Source of the DNA: Oscheius sp. JU75
Lineage: Eukaryota > Nematoda > Chromadorea > Rhabditida > Rhabditidae
Assembly (NCBI GenBank): GCA_037178855.1
Contig: JASJZC010000002.1
Span: 6,398,501 to 6,462,500 of the forward strand
DNA: 64,000 nucleotides
Direction: 5' to 3'
The notes beneath the pieces are model-generated. The model had not been told where the DNA came from and made no database searches. It was given only the letters and a program-made list of their open reading frames with translations. The translations under genes were made by a program, and so were the position numbers. This document shows positions 11,201 through 21,460 of this stretch, piece by piece (position 1 is the first letter of the stretch; the number at the start of each line of letters is the position of its first letter).

Positions 11201-12125
11201 GTCCTTGACTCTGGAAATTTCGGATTGTAAACAGCGAAATGAGGAAGTTTACTTGGACAGAAGGTACGTCAGTACAATTTCCCGCTGCTGATCCGTCGTA
11301 CAGTTGTCCAGAATCCATTTCTTGCTGTTCTGAAGCCTTTTATATCAACAAAAATAGTGCAACGGACCCCTATGGCGTCTTTAGAAGCCTTGGGGTTGTT
11401 CAGCTGCTGCAGGACTTCGAAGAAGAGTCCGATGTCGAGCTTTACGTTTGCCAAGTAGCCGGCAATCTTCTCCTCCTCGGCTGCGGCAACCTGCCTGCCA
11501 AATTCGAGCTGAAAAGACGAGAAAATCGGTAGAAAAAAGGGCTTTGATAGCAATGTTGGATTGACGTAAACTCTCATATTGCGCCAAAATGCGAGAATTT
11601 TCCGCTTCTCCCGTGATGCTACCCCTTGATTTTTCCGTCAATTAAGTAAAAAAAGTTACCTCCTTCTGCATCGGAATGCTGCTCTCCTGTCCCTTCAAAT
11701 TCGTCTCGCTCTCCCCGATCTTCTGACGGAGAGCCTCGAGTGTCGTATTCAACGTCTGCACTTCATCCATTTGCTGTAGATTCGGTGGCGGGAGATTTGC
11801 CTGTGGCGGTGGTAGCGGTGGCAGGCCTGAAAATGAAGATTTTGTCCAAGGAAATTCTCAAAAGACCAACCTCGGTCCCAGTGAAGGTGTAGACAATACT
11901 GATAGTACTCGCTGTAGGGCCCTCCAAATAAAAAGGCGTAATTTTGGTTCTGGCGATGCTCTCGGCGAGCCTTTTCTTCGCCCTCCGGCCCGTATCTGGC
12001 CACATACTCGGCCATCTGCTCGATGGCGTCGCGAAGGGCCGGATCTGGAGCAAACCAACTAGTATAAATTTACGGAAAACCGACTAACCGTGTGGCGGCG
12101 GCGGCCCATCGTGCTGTCGAGACAT
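8230..12125 (-). CDS. CHERP: CHERP homologue (SURP, CID and G-patch pre-mRNA splicing protein)
   Basis: Fourteen exons (12125-12089, 12044-11871, 11826-11660, 11508-11368, 11329-11253, 11210-11136, 11092-10927, 10756-10561, 10520-10252, 10210-10019, 9454-9126, 9084-8973, 8447-8353, 8311-8230) give 703 aa. Order of parts: an N-terminal SURP module around residues 13-60 with YAFLFGGPYSEYY; a CID fold around 127-280 with LNILYLINDWAHYCQRKK; a Q/P-rich middle; an RS stretch around 540-600; and a G-patch with MLMAKMGWTGKGLGAKES, continued by EPVSGGEVRDRMEQFKGLG. This order matches human CHERP, a U2 snRNP-associated nuclear splicing factor also linked to ER calcium. It starts 128 bp upstream of EMC1 on the same strand. 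An in-frame Met and the CHERP-like N-terminus fix the start. Confidence 0.94.
8596..8658 (-). repeat. tRNA-derived SINE remnant in CHERP intron
   Basis: On the minus strand GCATAGCACAGTCGGTTAGC, then GCTCCGATTACAGATCCG, then CGGGTACGAATCCTG. The A and B boxes are present, with no acceptor pairing. Confidence 0.55.
8688..8755 (+). repeat. tRNA-derived SINE remnant in CHERP intron
   Basis: GCACAGACGGTTAGCCCCTA, TTACGAATCC and GATTCTATCCC follow tRNA spacing. It lies in the opposite orientation to the copy 30 bp upstream. Confidence 0.45.
9568..9615 (-). repeat. Truncated tRNA-derived SINE remnant in CHERP intron
   Basis: On the minus strand GCGCTCCCACGGACCCAAGC is followed by AAGTCGGATTCGATTTCTAG. 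The B box is kept and the A box is degraded. Confidence 0.4.
9753..9780. repeat. Perfect 12-bp inverted repeat in a GACTC-rich tract
   Basis: The arms GAGTTCGACTCG and CGAGTCGAACTC are separated by AATC. Further GACTCGA and CGAGTC units continue to about 9825, and a fragment lies at about 9625-9645. The tract sits inside CHERP intron 10. Confidence 0.7.
9832..9898 (+). repeat. tRNA-derived SINE remnant in CHERP intron
   Basis: CATAGCTCACATCAATTGGT, TAGCGCTTCGATTACGGATC and AAATCGAACCCCGG show a tRNA-like layout with an ATTACGG anticodon region. Confidence 0.5.
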
Positions 12126-12828
12126 GTTGTCTGAAATAACGCAGTTTTTTTTATGCAAATAGAAAGTATGAAAAAATTATTGGCTCAATTTTGAAAACAG
12201 AGAGCACGACGCAATTTTCCGTAAACGGCGCGCGCGCGGTTGAATGGCAGTGAGCAAGCGGTTGCTGCCGCAGAATCGTTAGAATAGCTGTTCGTCTTGA
12301 TTTGCAACACATAAATGGGAAAATAAGATGTTTTGTCGAGCACAGAATGCAGAAAAAAGCATGGAAAACCAGTTTTCTGCAACTGTCATCATTTGTACAT
12401 TGTGCAGGAGCAACTGTACATCATCTCGACCGGAAAAAAAAGCTTTTGCAGTTATGAATGTACTCACTAAACAAGAAGGAAATATGTTTCAGCTAGACGA
12501 AAAATGTAAATCTTCCCACCAACAATTATTTGAAAGCTGAGTACGCAAAATTATGTCGTTTGTATATTTTCGATGCGACGAGCGAATATCTTCGTTTTTT
12601 TCCTGGAAAATTTATCTACAGACGTGTTTTTTATGTTTTCCTGTTATTTTCATTCTTTCTAGCCATTTTTATCGAATAGTGAGTGTAGGAGAACTCCTTA
12701 GAATGTAGTAAAGCGTAAAAACTAGGAGAGCCCTAAAACTGGCAGGACGGAAGTACCAATAGTAAAGATTTCCTTTTCTTTATTTTTTGTTGTTTAACAA
12801 AGTTCTAAAACAAATTCGAGATCATTTA
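12126..12828. other. Intergenic stretch between CHERP and the EBP-like gene
   Basis: AT-rich DNA with a CG-alternating patch (GGCGCGCGCGCGG) at about 12226-12240, roughly 100 bp upstream of the CHERP start. No gene was recognised. Confidence 0.5.
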
Positions 12829-13539
12829 TTACTCCTTATTAGCATTGACATCGAGAAGAACGTCTTTTTTCGGCTTGACAGCCAGCCGATTCCAGAGAGC
12901 GATGAGTACAAGGCCGGGGAATAGCACCCAGAATCCTGAAGGTATGTTTTGTCTTCTTTCGAATCGAACTTGCCTACCATTCATGACCCAGAAGACGAAA
13001 AAGATCTTCAAGTTGCTGTTTCCCTCGTAAAAGAACGACGGCGATTTCTCTGGGGGGTTGATGAAGAGTATCAGGTACCACACCGTTTTCCAGAAAACGA
13101 AAGCAGTTGTGGTGAAGGTAGTCAGGACGGCATGGCGGGAGCCAGTTCGGGCCTAGGTACTGATTTATTTATTAATTAAAAGGGAATACCATGTAGACAG
13201 CGACAAAGTTCAGAGCGATTTCGACCAACATAACTCTTCCGGTGGCACAGGTAACTTCGTCCTGGTCGTTGGCATAACGCTTGTCCACATCCGCGTAGAT
13301 GTTCCCTGAAAGTTTTTTTCTTTCTATGAAAGAGACAGTGACAGTGACTGAAATAAACACTCACACCCGTAATAGAATGTCTCTAAAACGCCTCCCTTCG
13401 TGGTATGAGGGCGAAGCATGGTAAATCCCACGTCCAGGAGACAAATGGCTCCAGAGATCAGCAGCCATGCCTCGATCCACAATGGCAGGAGACTCTTCCT
13501 CCCAACCGCCGGTTTATACGCATTGCTGATCGGATCCAT
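12829..13539 (-). CDS. EBP/EBPL-like EXPERA-domain membrane protein (sterol isomerase family)
   Basis: Four exons (13539-13365, 13305-13190, 13152-12978, 12935-12829) encode 190 aa, slightly shorter than human EBPL (206) and EBP (230). The protein has four or five hydrophobic helices. Helix one is followed by FYYG. The central block DVDKRYANDQDEVTC then GRVMLVEI corresponds to the K-E-Y-x-x-A-D-x-R-Y region and the glutamate of helix three in EBP. The end FFVFWVMNGFWVLFPGLVLI matches the EBP/EBPL last helix. A charged tail follows. EBP converts delta-8 to delta-7 sterols in the ER, and EBPL has no proven isomerase activity. Family membership is clear; EBP versus EBPL is not settled. Confidence 0.75.
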
Positions 13540-15215
13540 GCCCCTGCAAACGATCTGGTCAGGAAGGAAAGGAAAGGAGAGTAGTCGGAGGCGACAATGA
13601 CCTTCTTTTGGCCCGACACCACTTTCACCTAGCGCCTATTTGGTAAGAGTGAGAGTCAGAGAATGTCCTTTCTGACCAGAAAGCATAGACTTATATAGGC
13701 TCGTAGCTGATTAGTCGCAGAGCCAATTTGTGTGAAAGAAAAGGTTCTCAGAAAAACAAGCGTCTTTGAAAGGAGAGCTTCTGCCTGATTGCCGGGATTA
13801 TTTGTCGAAGTCAGTGCAATTACTGGACCTTTCACTGGCTTACCAGTGATCAGCCTGAGAACGGATAACAAGTTTTTATCCTCTCTTTTGAAGCACTTTC
13901 TAATGAGACAGGTGAAGCTGACGGGATTGAGTCTAAAGTATGGATCAGGAACAGTTGCAGGTAGATATCTCTTGGCTGGGGCGTCCTGTCACTGTTCCCA
14001 CTGTCTCTGTCTATTGTTCAACTTCCGCTGTCCAATGTGGGATAGTGATGGTTTGATAGTCAGCAGTCACGTCTTCTAAACGAGATCAAATCCTGTGGAT
14101 CGGGAATTGGCATAACTTTCGGACATGTTCCAATAGACTATGTCTCTCTGCTTATTCATCCGACAGTAGCTCTCGAACGCCCTACAGTGGTATCCGAGGG
14201 ACGGGAAAAGAAGACCCGGAGGGCAGAAGTGCAGGTGCTCGGATAAAATTACAGCATTAGCTGGTTCTACATGGTGGAGAAACCCGAATATGGAATGGTT
14301 TACTCTCAGAAACGCTCTAGACCCGGTCGACCATCAAAGCACTATCCCCAACCACTGTACTAATCATATAAAACGTTAGATGCACCTGCAACCAGTTTTC
14401 GTACACTGATTGTATAATCTGAACAGCTTTTAGTTCGGCAGTTAAAACAGCAGGAATCGCTAATGTAGCTTGTCAGAAGAGGGTACAGAACATGGTCGTG
14501 TACGTTTTTGCAACGGGAACTAACCTGGGGACGGAAAAACGCAGTCTCAGAGAGTCACCAGTCATTTTAATAGACTGAAGAAGACTGCTAGGGACTATCT
14601 ATAGGGCATATCAAGGCATATCAGCAGACCCTTTTTCTGTGGATTGACGTGTCAGTACCGGTCTCTCTTCAAAGTATCTTTCAGCAGTCGACATAGTAAC
14701 TTTTGAGAAAAAACGTCGGGCGGTGGATTCGAACCCATGTCGAAGTACACCAACTTCAAAAGCCGCCAAACGGAGTGATCGTGCGCCGCACAAAAATTCT
14801 ATTTTCGCCAGAGTGCGTGCACTGCCCTGGATAACAATCTCATTCAATTTTTCTTGCCAAGAACTTTAGAATGAAACAACAACATGCAGCGGATCGCAAA
14901 AAGTATATCTCAAAAAAGATTACTGTCTACAAGCAGCTGCCGCAATTTCTCTAGAAAATGAATTTTCAAATCAGGGGTAGACTGCATAGCACGATCCTAG
15001 CCAAAATCTGCCGTAGAGACCACACGTAGGCTAAAAAGGTTGATCAATGAATAGAGAGACAGAACAGAGACATACCGTGCCCGGCTCAGGGATTTTCCCT
15101 ACAAAGTAGATCAATCTTGGCTGACTGGGGACGCAAAGGATCCCGGAATCGAATCGGTTATTTCACTCTTCTGCATCGGCTTGCAGCTTAGATTCTCGTC
15201 GCAAACACTGCATAC
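13540..15215. other. Intergenic stretch without a recognised gene
   Basis: Nothing with splice-consistent coding potential was seen. A decayed tRNA-like element lies at 14710-14800. Confidence 0.45.
14710..14800 (-). repeat. tRNA-derived element with long-variable-arm look
   Basis: On the minus strand GGGTTCGAATCCACCGCCCG is a strong B box and T-arm, preceded by a longer middle section than in the other copies. It may derive from a class II (Ser or Leu) tRNA. Confidence 0.4.
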
Positions 15216-15446
15216 TTAAATGAATACTACGCATTGCTCAAGATAATTCTTTCTTGCCGTGTCATAAGGAGAAGAAATTGTTTCGTATGTGTGATCCTTG
15301 TCTGGGTAACAATCACCGTTGAACTCGTAGGAACCAGAATAGCAGCCTTCGGTCCACAAGGAGCAGGCGGACTGCCGTAGCCTCTGGTTCGAAAGTGGTT
15401 TGGCAGACGGCAAGTCCAAGAAGAGAGCAGAGGAGAGGGACTCCAT
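15216..15446 (-). CDS. Small Cys-containing ORF with upstream TATA-like box (hypothetical)
   Basis: A single open frame of 76 aa with four Cys in its second half (SACSLWTEGCYSGSYEFNGD, then a Cys, and one near the end). There is no clear signal peptide. TATAAAA lies at 15471-15477 on the same strand, about 25 bp upstream of the ATG, which would leave almost no 5' UTR unless the real start is spliced. I do not recognise the protein. It could be a chance ORF or an exon of a small secreted protein. Confidence 0.25.
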   Translation of the reverse strand: MESLSSALFLDLPSAKPLSNQRLRQSACSLWTEGCYSGSYEFNGDCYPDKDHTYETISSPYDTARKNYLEQCVVFI

Positions 15447-15994
15447 GGTCTAACGGTTGAGAACTGACTCTTTTATACGGGACACGGGCCAAAAATTAGT
15501 AGCTACTGATCAACCTCTGGGCTACTGGCACAGAGTTTGACCCTTACGAGCGGATCGTTATAGCATAAGGCCTGTAACTGGTATAATTTTGCATAAACGG
15601 GAACTACAGCAAATTATCTTTCTCTGACACTCTGTCTATGTCTCTCTATAATGTCGTGTAATATTGTTTCCGGTTTAGTACATCACCAGCCGTCTTGAAC
15701 AAAAGTTCGAACCTGTCGATTATTCAAGTTCATGAAAAATCATATAAACAGACAAAATCTGATCTCCCAGAGCGGATCGTTGAATCAGTAGCTGGTGATT
15801 GACACAGCTTTGCAGAAATAGACAATATCACAGTGTTGTTGCCGAAACGATGACTTTCCTACAGTGCTCACTATATATATAGATCTCTATGTTTCTCTGT
15901 CAGAGTAACTAACCTACATTCTCTATTCAAAACTTTTTTTTGTCTGGTAGTTGCCACTGGGAGCGAGAGGCGAATAGTAATTGACAGCAGGCCA

Positions 15995-16022
15995 TTGGGA
16001 AAGCATCGGGTAGAATAAATTC
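15995..16022 (-). repeat. Fragment of the MITE-like family core
   Basis: AGCATCGGGTAGAATAAA is the reverse complement of the ATTCTACCCGATGCT core found at 56645-56665 and 28693-28712. Confidence 0.45.
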
Positions 16023-16300
16023 AAAGCAAAGACTGATTAAGCACGACAGAAACTGACAAAGTAAACCCTAGGCTGTTAAGTTCAGGGCTGCCAGTTCCGT
16101 CAGCTCTTCTAACAGAGATCAGTTGGTTTATTTGGCTCTCCGGGCCTTCTAACTTTCTACTAGTAGGCTACTTCAGCTGTCTCTGTGTCGCTCTGTCTCT
16201 GCACTGAAACAACCATAGTATGATGTGTTTATACAAGTACCGGTAACTGGATATCAATCAAAGATTCTTCTATAAAGCTAAATAGAAACTTTACTTTTTT

Positions 16301-19300
16301 TCATGCCCGAGCGAGGTCAAAAATTACCGGAGACTCGTCATCGGCATCGACTTCGACCCCCGTATCCACGTCGTAAATCTCCGTCGCGTCTCTGGTCCGT
16401 GTCGGTCGAGCTATCTCTCTTAGATGGGCTCTTATCGCAATGGCTGCCGAGATCAGTGCTCCTCTGATAACTGAATGGTTCTATTTTGTAGGAAGAGTCT
16501 TGGAACTCACTGGTATTGCAAGCGATCACCAGGAAGGTACCGACGTCTATTCCCCAGTAATGATCTGTCGTGAACATGTACATGTAGCCATTTCTGAAGA
16601 GCAGTAACAATGACTGTGCGTGAGAATGACTCACAGCATGGCGGTCTCCATGGTGGCAACCCCGATGTAGATGCTCATGCGACTGGGAGTATCCCAATGA
16701 GCTTTGGTTTGCCGCATCTCGATCAGACTCCACACATGAAGAAGCACAAAGACAAAGAGCATACAGCTGCGATAGTCATTGGCTATGGAAGACAAACTCA
16801 CTGAAAAAAGAAACAGTAAAACTAGGTCACTGTCAACCTACCTATTCCTGATAGAGCGTTCAGGCTGAACAGCAGAAGAAGGAACACTCCAATGACACAT
16901 TCGATGACGAAGAGAACGAAGAGGATCACTTGATAGTCCCATCCGAAGAGGCTGTTATACAGACCGTAGGCCAAGGAATGAAGTCGTGGACGGGTCTAAA
17001 ACGTCGTAAGCAAAGGAAAATGAGCGACTCACGTTGTTCACGACCGAGTGAGCCATCCATTCCGGCGAAGGCTTGAAGGCTTCTTGGAAGCTCAGCTTGT
17101 GTCTGACCATGAAGAAGTACAGAACGTAGGAGGCGGCAGCCGTAATTATCAGAAGTGGAGCGAACATGATCCCGTATCCCACCATTCGTTTCACGAACAA
17201 CGGGGCTGGAATGAAGAGCGAGCCGCTGTCGATGTGCTTCACGATGTCGTTGCCAGTGGACAGAAGATCGAAGACGGCTGAGAACTTGGACTGAAAGAGC
17301 GGGAAACTACCAGAAACAGAGGGTCAACTTACACAGAGAAGCATGGGAATGAAAGTGAACAAGAGGATGGTGAAGACGGGAGATGTGGGACGGAGGAGGT
17401 ACTGACTGATCGGGACCGAACTCAATTCGTTGCTGATGGAGAGAATGTCAGCCTCGATGGTCTGCCAGCCGTAGATGAGGAAGATGACCACGTAGACTAG
17501 AATGTGAACGATGGATCCTTGAGAGACGTAGCGGAACAGGGTTATGATCTTTGTTCCCATCTGGAAACAAGTTGGTGCGCAGCCAGAACAGTACTGTAGC
17601 TTTTGCGGTGTCACAGCAACCGTATGAATTCGATGTGAATTTCAACGTTTCTGATGAAAAGCAAAACTTATGTCCTGTTTGAGGATCAAACTCTGATCGT
17701 TTGCGCCGCAGTCGAATCTCTAACCGACAATGCAATGGGGCAAAGAGAGAGCGCAACTACAAATCAGTATTTGAGCACTGACGGCGGGCGAATACAAAAA
17801 GAAACATGGATGCTGGCAAAACCTTAGGAAGTACATTGGGTCTTCCACAAATCCTTTCAAAGAACTAACCGGCATGTAAAGAAACACGGAAGGCACAGCA
17901 AAGAAGGCAATCAGACCAGCAAAGAACAGATTCGGTTTGTTCTGGATGGCCGGGAACTCGTCAATGAATGACTGGTAGATGAAGTAGGCGTAGATGACCA
18001 TTGGTCCGATGGAAGTGTAGAGAAGTTGCGCAGCGAAATATGTAACAGACCACAGAGGTCCAGCATAACTGGTGGCGAAGCAGACAGGTAGCACATCGAA
18101 TGAGACGGTCTCGTCTGAAAATGAGTTGGGGGTTTGTAAAAGGACAGAGTGACAGAGAGGCAACGTACCAGTAGAAGTATAAATTTTGTAGTGAGGCTGT
18201 TGATCGGCAACGTGACCCTCACATCCAGCTCTAATAATAGTTAGAAGCATTGGAACAATCATCATGAGCGGCACCAGTATCAAGGCACTAAGAGGAGCAG
18301 CACCGGTGCGTAAACGACTAGTAGCAAAGAGAAGAATACCAGTAAATGCACCCGTATAGTCGACTAGAAGAAGTGAAGTACGATACAAGCCCTGAAAACT
18401 CGATATATTTTGACTCTCAACCAGACTCTTACCCTGATATCGGCATAGAAGTCAAGAGGGTCCTTGTCTCTCTCGGTCTCCGTAATGTCCTGGGTTATGG
18501 TCTGTCCGAAATGGAAACCGCTGATTGACATTCCGATGATCAGAATCACATAGAGACAGGCCGGTATGGCTACGAAGAGCTTGACGAACCAGTCGTAACT
18601 GCCTCGGGAGAGTCTGAACAAGAAGTCTCTCTGTCCCACTGTCTCTCTGGCTCTCTCGCTGTCCTTCCATCTCTCTGTGTGCAACGAGTCAAGAAATGGA
18701 GTCGGCTTTAAATCCGCTGCTCTAAGCTACGACTAAAGCCACTAAAAGAACCTTGACTACTACGACGCCCATGCTTTTCACCAGTGGTCATAAGGAAAAG
18801 AAGCTGGGGGATCAAGAAAGACGCGAAGTTATATCGTTCGTGTCGTGACTACGAAGATGCTCTACAATTGCATCTACCAGCCGAAAAGGAGACGCTTAGT
18901 CTGATAGATTGCTCTACTGCTAAAAGTCGACGAGTCGTGACTACTGAGACGCCCGTCTAACAGTTGAGTTCTGAAGCCGAGGAAAGGAGTCAAAGGAGGC
19001 CAGGTGAGCACATTATTGTAGGACTGGGTGGGATTCAAGCAACTTATGTCCTTTGGTAGTCTATTCGTCTGATCTTCTTGAAACTGTACAGACTCTTCTT
19101 TTGTATTTCTGTCTCTCTGTATGCAAAAATATAAACACTCACTTGACCAAGGAAAAGAAGATGGCATTCCAAATGAAAACATGAGCAATGAGTAGACCAA
19201 AACTTGGAATTGCCAAGTAGAAGTTCTCTGTAGATCGGCCCAGATACCATTCATTAGGTTCCCAAGTGGTCAAGTTCTCACTCTTCGTGTTTCCTCGGAT

Positions 19301-21221
19301 CACGTAGCTGAAAATGCCCTAGTTTGGTCAGAGAGTTGTTGACAGATGGCTACATTTCACCTTTATGACCTGTCGCCTATTTGCCAAAGGGTCTCCCCCG
19401 GCTTATTCAAACACGGAGCCGAACAATCGATCCAGTAAACTAGGGGAAAATGAGTAAGGCATAAAGAGAGAGAGAGAGGACAGTGACCTACCGATTGAAC
19501 TCCTGTGCCGGCCACATGTTGTCCGGAAACTTGTCGCCTTCCGAAACATTGAACGGAAGTTTAAAAGAGACACAATGTTTCGTGCTGTAGCTATGCGGCT
19601 CACACTCTATCGCCCACGACAGATTGAATCGTAGTGAGAATATTAGGTAAAGAAGATTCTGGGCAGCTCTCAATCCCTCAACGTAAAGCCGCTCGGCCAC
19701 GAACCACGTCAACGCCCATCCGATTCCTGAACGGAACCATCGATGAACGTTCCAAGGTCGCGGCGCTATTTAAGCGCCAAATTGGCAGCCATTTGTCTCG
19801 ACGACACCGAACGAACCTGAGCCGATAGGAGCAATTCGCTTGAAAGTGAGTAGGGGGCTGCAGTTGGACAGGCGGCCGATTGACAGCAGGAGGGAGAGAC
19901 AGGGCAAAGCTATTATTGGAAAGATGATCGTCCAGCTGATCGGGGCCAGACCAACCTAAAAGTTTGTTTTTATTGCATTTTGAATGTTTTGCCACACTGC
20001 AAATGCCCGATAACTCGAGAGCCATATTTCAAAAATATTCAAATTGGAAAATCTCATCCCTGGACTTACACTTTTGGGTCAGCTAATGATATTTTCCAGC
20101 TTAACGATGTTTTGGAAGTTGTAAAGCATATCAAAAGCTACCACTTTGTAGAATATTGTAAATCTAGAAAATGTCATTTTCTAGTCAAAATAGGTCGCAC
20201 AAGCAGATCACCAACTTTGTGTGTCTACTGTCAATTGCTATCATTAGCTGTCATTCAAAGCCACTTTACAGATAATATAAGATTCGGTTTTCCGTGATGT
20301 GCAATGTTCAGAAAAATTAAAGAATCAAAAAACTGCAAAACTTTTCAGAACATGTTCAAGCAGTAAAATACATTCTAGGTAATAGCTCGGCAGGCCGCTC
20401 CTCGTTCATACGTGTTTTCGCGCGCATTTTTCAATTCGGCGGGAGTTCCTATTTTTCTTCTTGTCACCGAGCTGTTTCCAGGTAGAGTCACTTTCCCTAA
20501 TTTGATAGGTAATTGGACCCGTCTTCACAACGAGTCTGACAGTCTTTTGTCTCCAAAGGGCCCTTGAACATCTCTTTTTTACGGTTTCTGGTTTCAAGAT
20601 ACCAGCAGAAATGAGGAAGGAAGCGACGAAAATAACAAAGAGCTCGGCGAAGCGAAGGGAAATAAAAAATCCTGCCGAATTGAAAAATGTGCGCGATGAC
20701 ACGTTTGAACGAGGGCCGCCTGCCAAACTATCACCATATTCTATAGTCTGTTCAGCCGCAAATTTGAAAACAATCCTTCTTTTCAAGCCATGTTGTCTAT
20801 TCGAATACGCAGTCAAAGTGGGTCTCGTCACAAGTGAAAAAGAAAGACCGTGTTTGCGCCTGAACAATATGCCTGTGGACCCGAACTTCTGGCTGCTATT
20901 TCTCAACGATTCCGACCGACCACTTTGACGCTTTACAAAGTTGTAGAGCTCGATCTGTACTACAAGTTTGTAGACTTCGCTACGCTCGAAAAGTTTTGTT
21001 TTTCGCCAGAAAAGTGGGTGCAAATGTTTTTGATTGATATATTTAAAGCGTTTTGAAGGCTCCTGCAAAAATTACTGTTTAGAAGTTTGAAACATGGTAT
21101 TTTTGCACTCACTAACTCATTTATACGAAAAAAAAAACATTAAATAGACCTGTGAGGCGAGAGGAGCGACCCCGAGCAGAGCCACAGCATAGCCGAAAGT
21201 GTCGTCCAAAGAGGCGAACAT
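16301..21221 (-). CDS. Divergent SLC6-type (neurotransmitter symporter family) membrane protein
   Basis: Fourteen exons (21221-21150, 19955-19817, 19726-19492, 19439-19415, 19318-19143, 18613-18433, 18391-18169, 18114-17870, 17560-17333, 17290-17033, 16995-16842, 16782-16635, 16593-16511, 16461-16301) give 775 aa. About 12 or more hydrophobic helices follow the SLC6 order. A TM3-like helix with GWALTWF is followed by LSWAIEC and a second Cys, as in the SLC6 second extracellular loop. PAQEF then a GI start leads into TM4. TM8-9 read GPLWSVTYFAAQLLYTSIG, then DEFPAI. TM10 has LIYGWQTIEADI. The usual TM1 NxWRFPY and TM8 LDS ion-site motifs are absent. Exon 4 is only 25 nt. The last-exon acceptor (CAGAG) and the N-terminus are the weakest parts. 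Confidence 0.72.
17688..17746 (-). repeat. tRNA-derived SINE remnant in the SLC6-like gene intron
   Basis: On the minus strand CATTGCATTGTCGGTTAGAG, GACTGCGGCGCAAACG and AGAGTTTGATCCTC follow a tRNA-like layout. Confidence 0.45.
18765..19035 (+). repeat. Intronic repeat shared with 50105-50260
   Basis: Blocks ATGCTT-TC-ACCAGTGGTCA, then AAGGAGTCAAAGGAG and TGGTGAGC-like, then GGACTGGGT-ATTCAAG recur in the same order at 50105-50260. It fills the intron between exons 5 and 6 of the SLC6-like gene. Confidence 0.45.
20095..20210 (+). repeat. Copy of the CTACAA/TTGTAG hairpin repeat
   Basis: Contains GATGTTTTGGAAGTTGTAAA, AGCTACCACTTTGTAGAA and AAATGTCATTTTC. It is the most diverged of five copies in the window. 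It lies in SLC6-like intron 1. Confidence 0.4.
20895..21060 (+). repeat. Copy of the CTACAA/TTGTAG hairpin repeat
   Basis: GCTTTACAAAGTTGTAGAGC, TCGATCTGTACTACAAG, TTTGTAGACTTCGC and AAAGTTTTG-TTTTTCGCC align with 42140-42270. It lies in SLC6-like intron 1. Confidence 0.5.
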
Positions 21222-21460
21222 TAATGCATTCTGAGTCACTGGAATCTTGTCTTGTGAAACGCAAAAAGATAACAAAATAAAGGGAAAATTTGAAAAAGGC
21301 GCCAGTGCGACGAACCAGTCCCATACCCGTGCCCAGGCAACAGTCTCCGCCCCTCTCCCAGCGCCGATTGAGAGCGGAAGAACGGGAGAGAGAGGGGATG
21401 GCAATGCTGCGCTATCACCTGGTCCTTCCTCTGTTTGCTCACTTTCTATTTTTGAAACGT

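Noticed and set aside
11520-11640. Coding-looking minus-strand frame between CHERP exons
   Set aside because: Skipping it as an intron keeps the phase and aligns with CHERP; including it does not.
21230-21455. Possible N-terminal exon of the SLC6-like gene (PLSIGAGRGAETVAWAR)
   Set aside because: It can be spliced in phase but has no Met before a stop, and it runs into the last exon of TTC38 paralogue 1. The Met at 21221 was kept.
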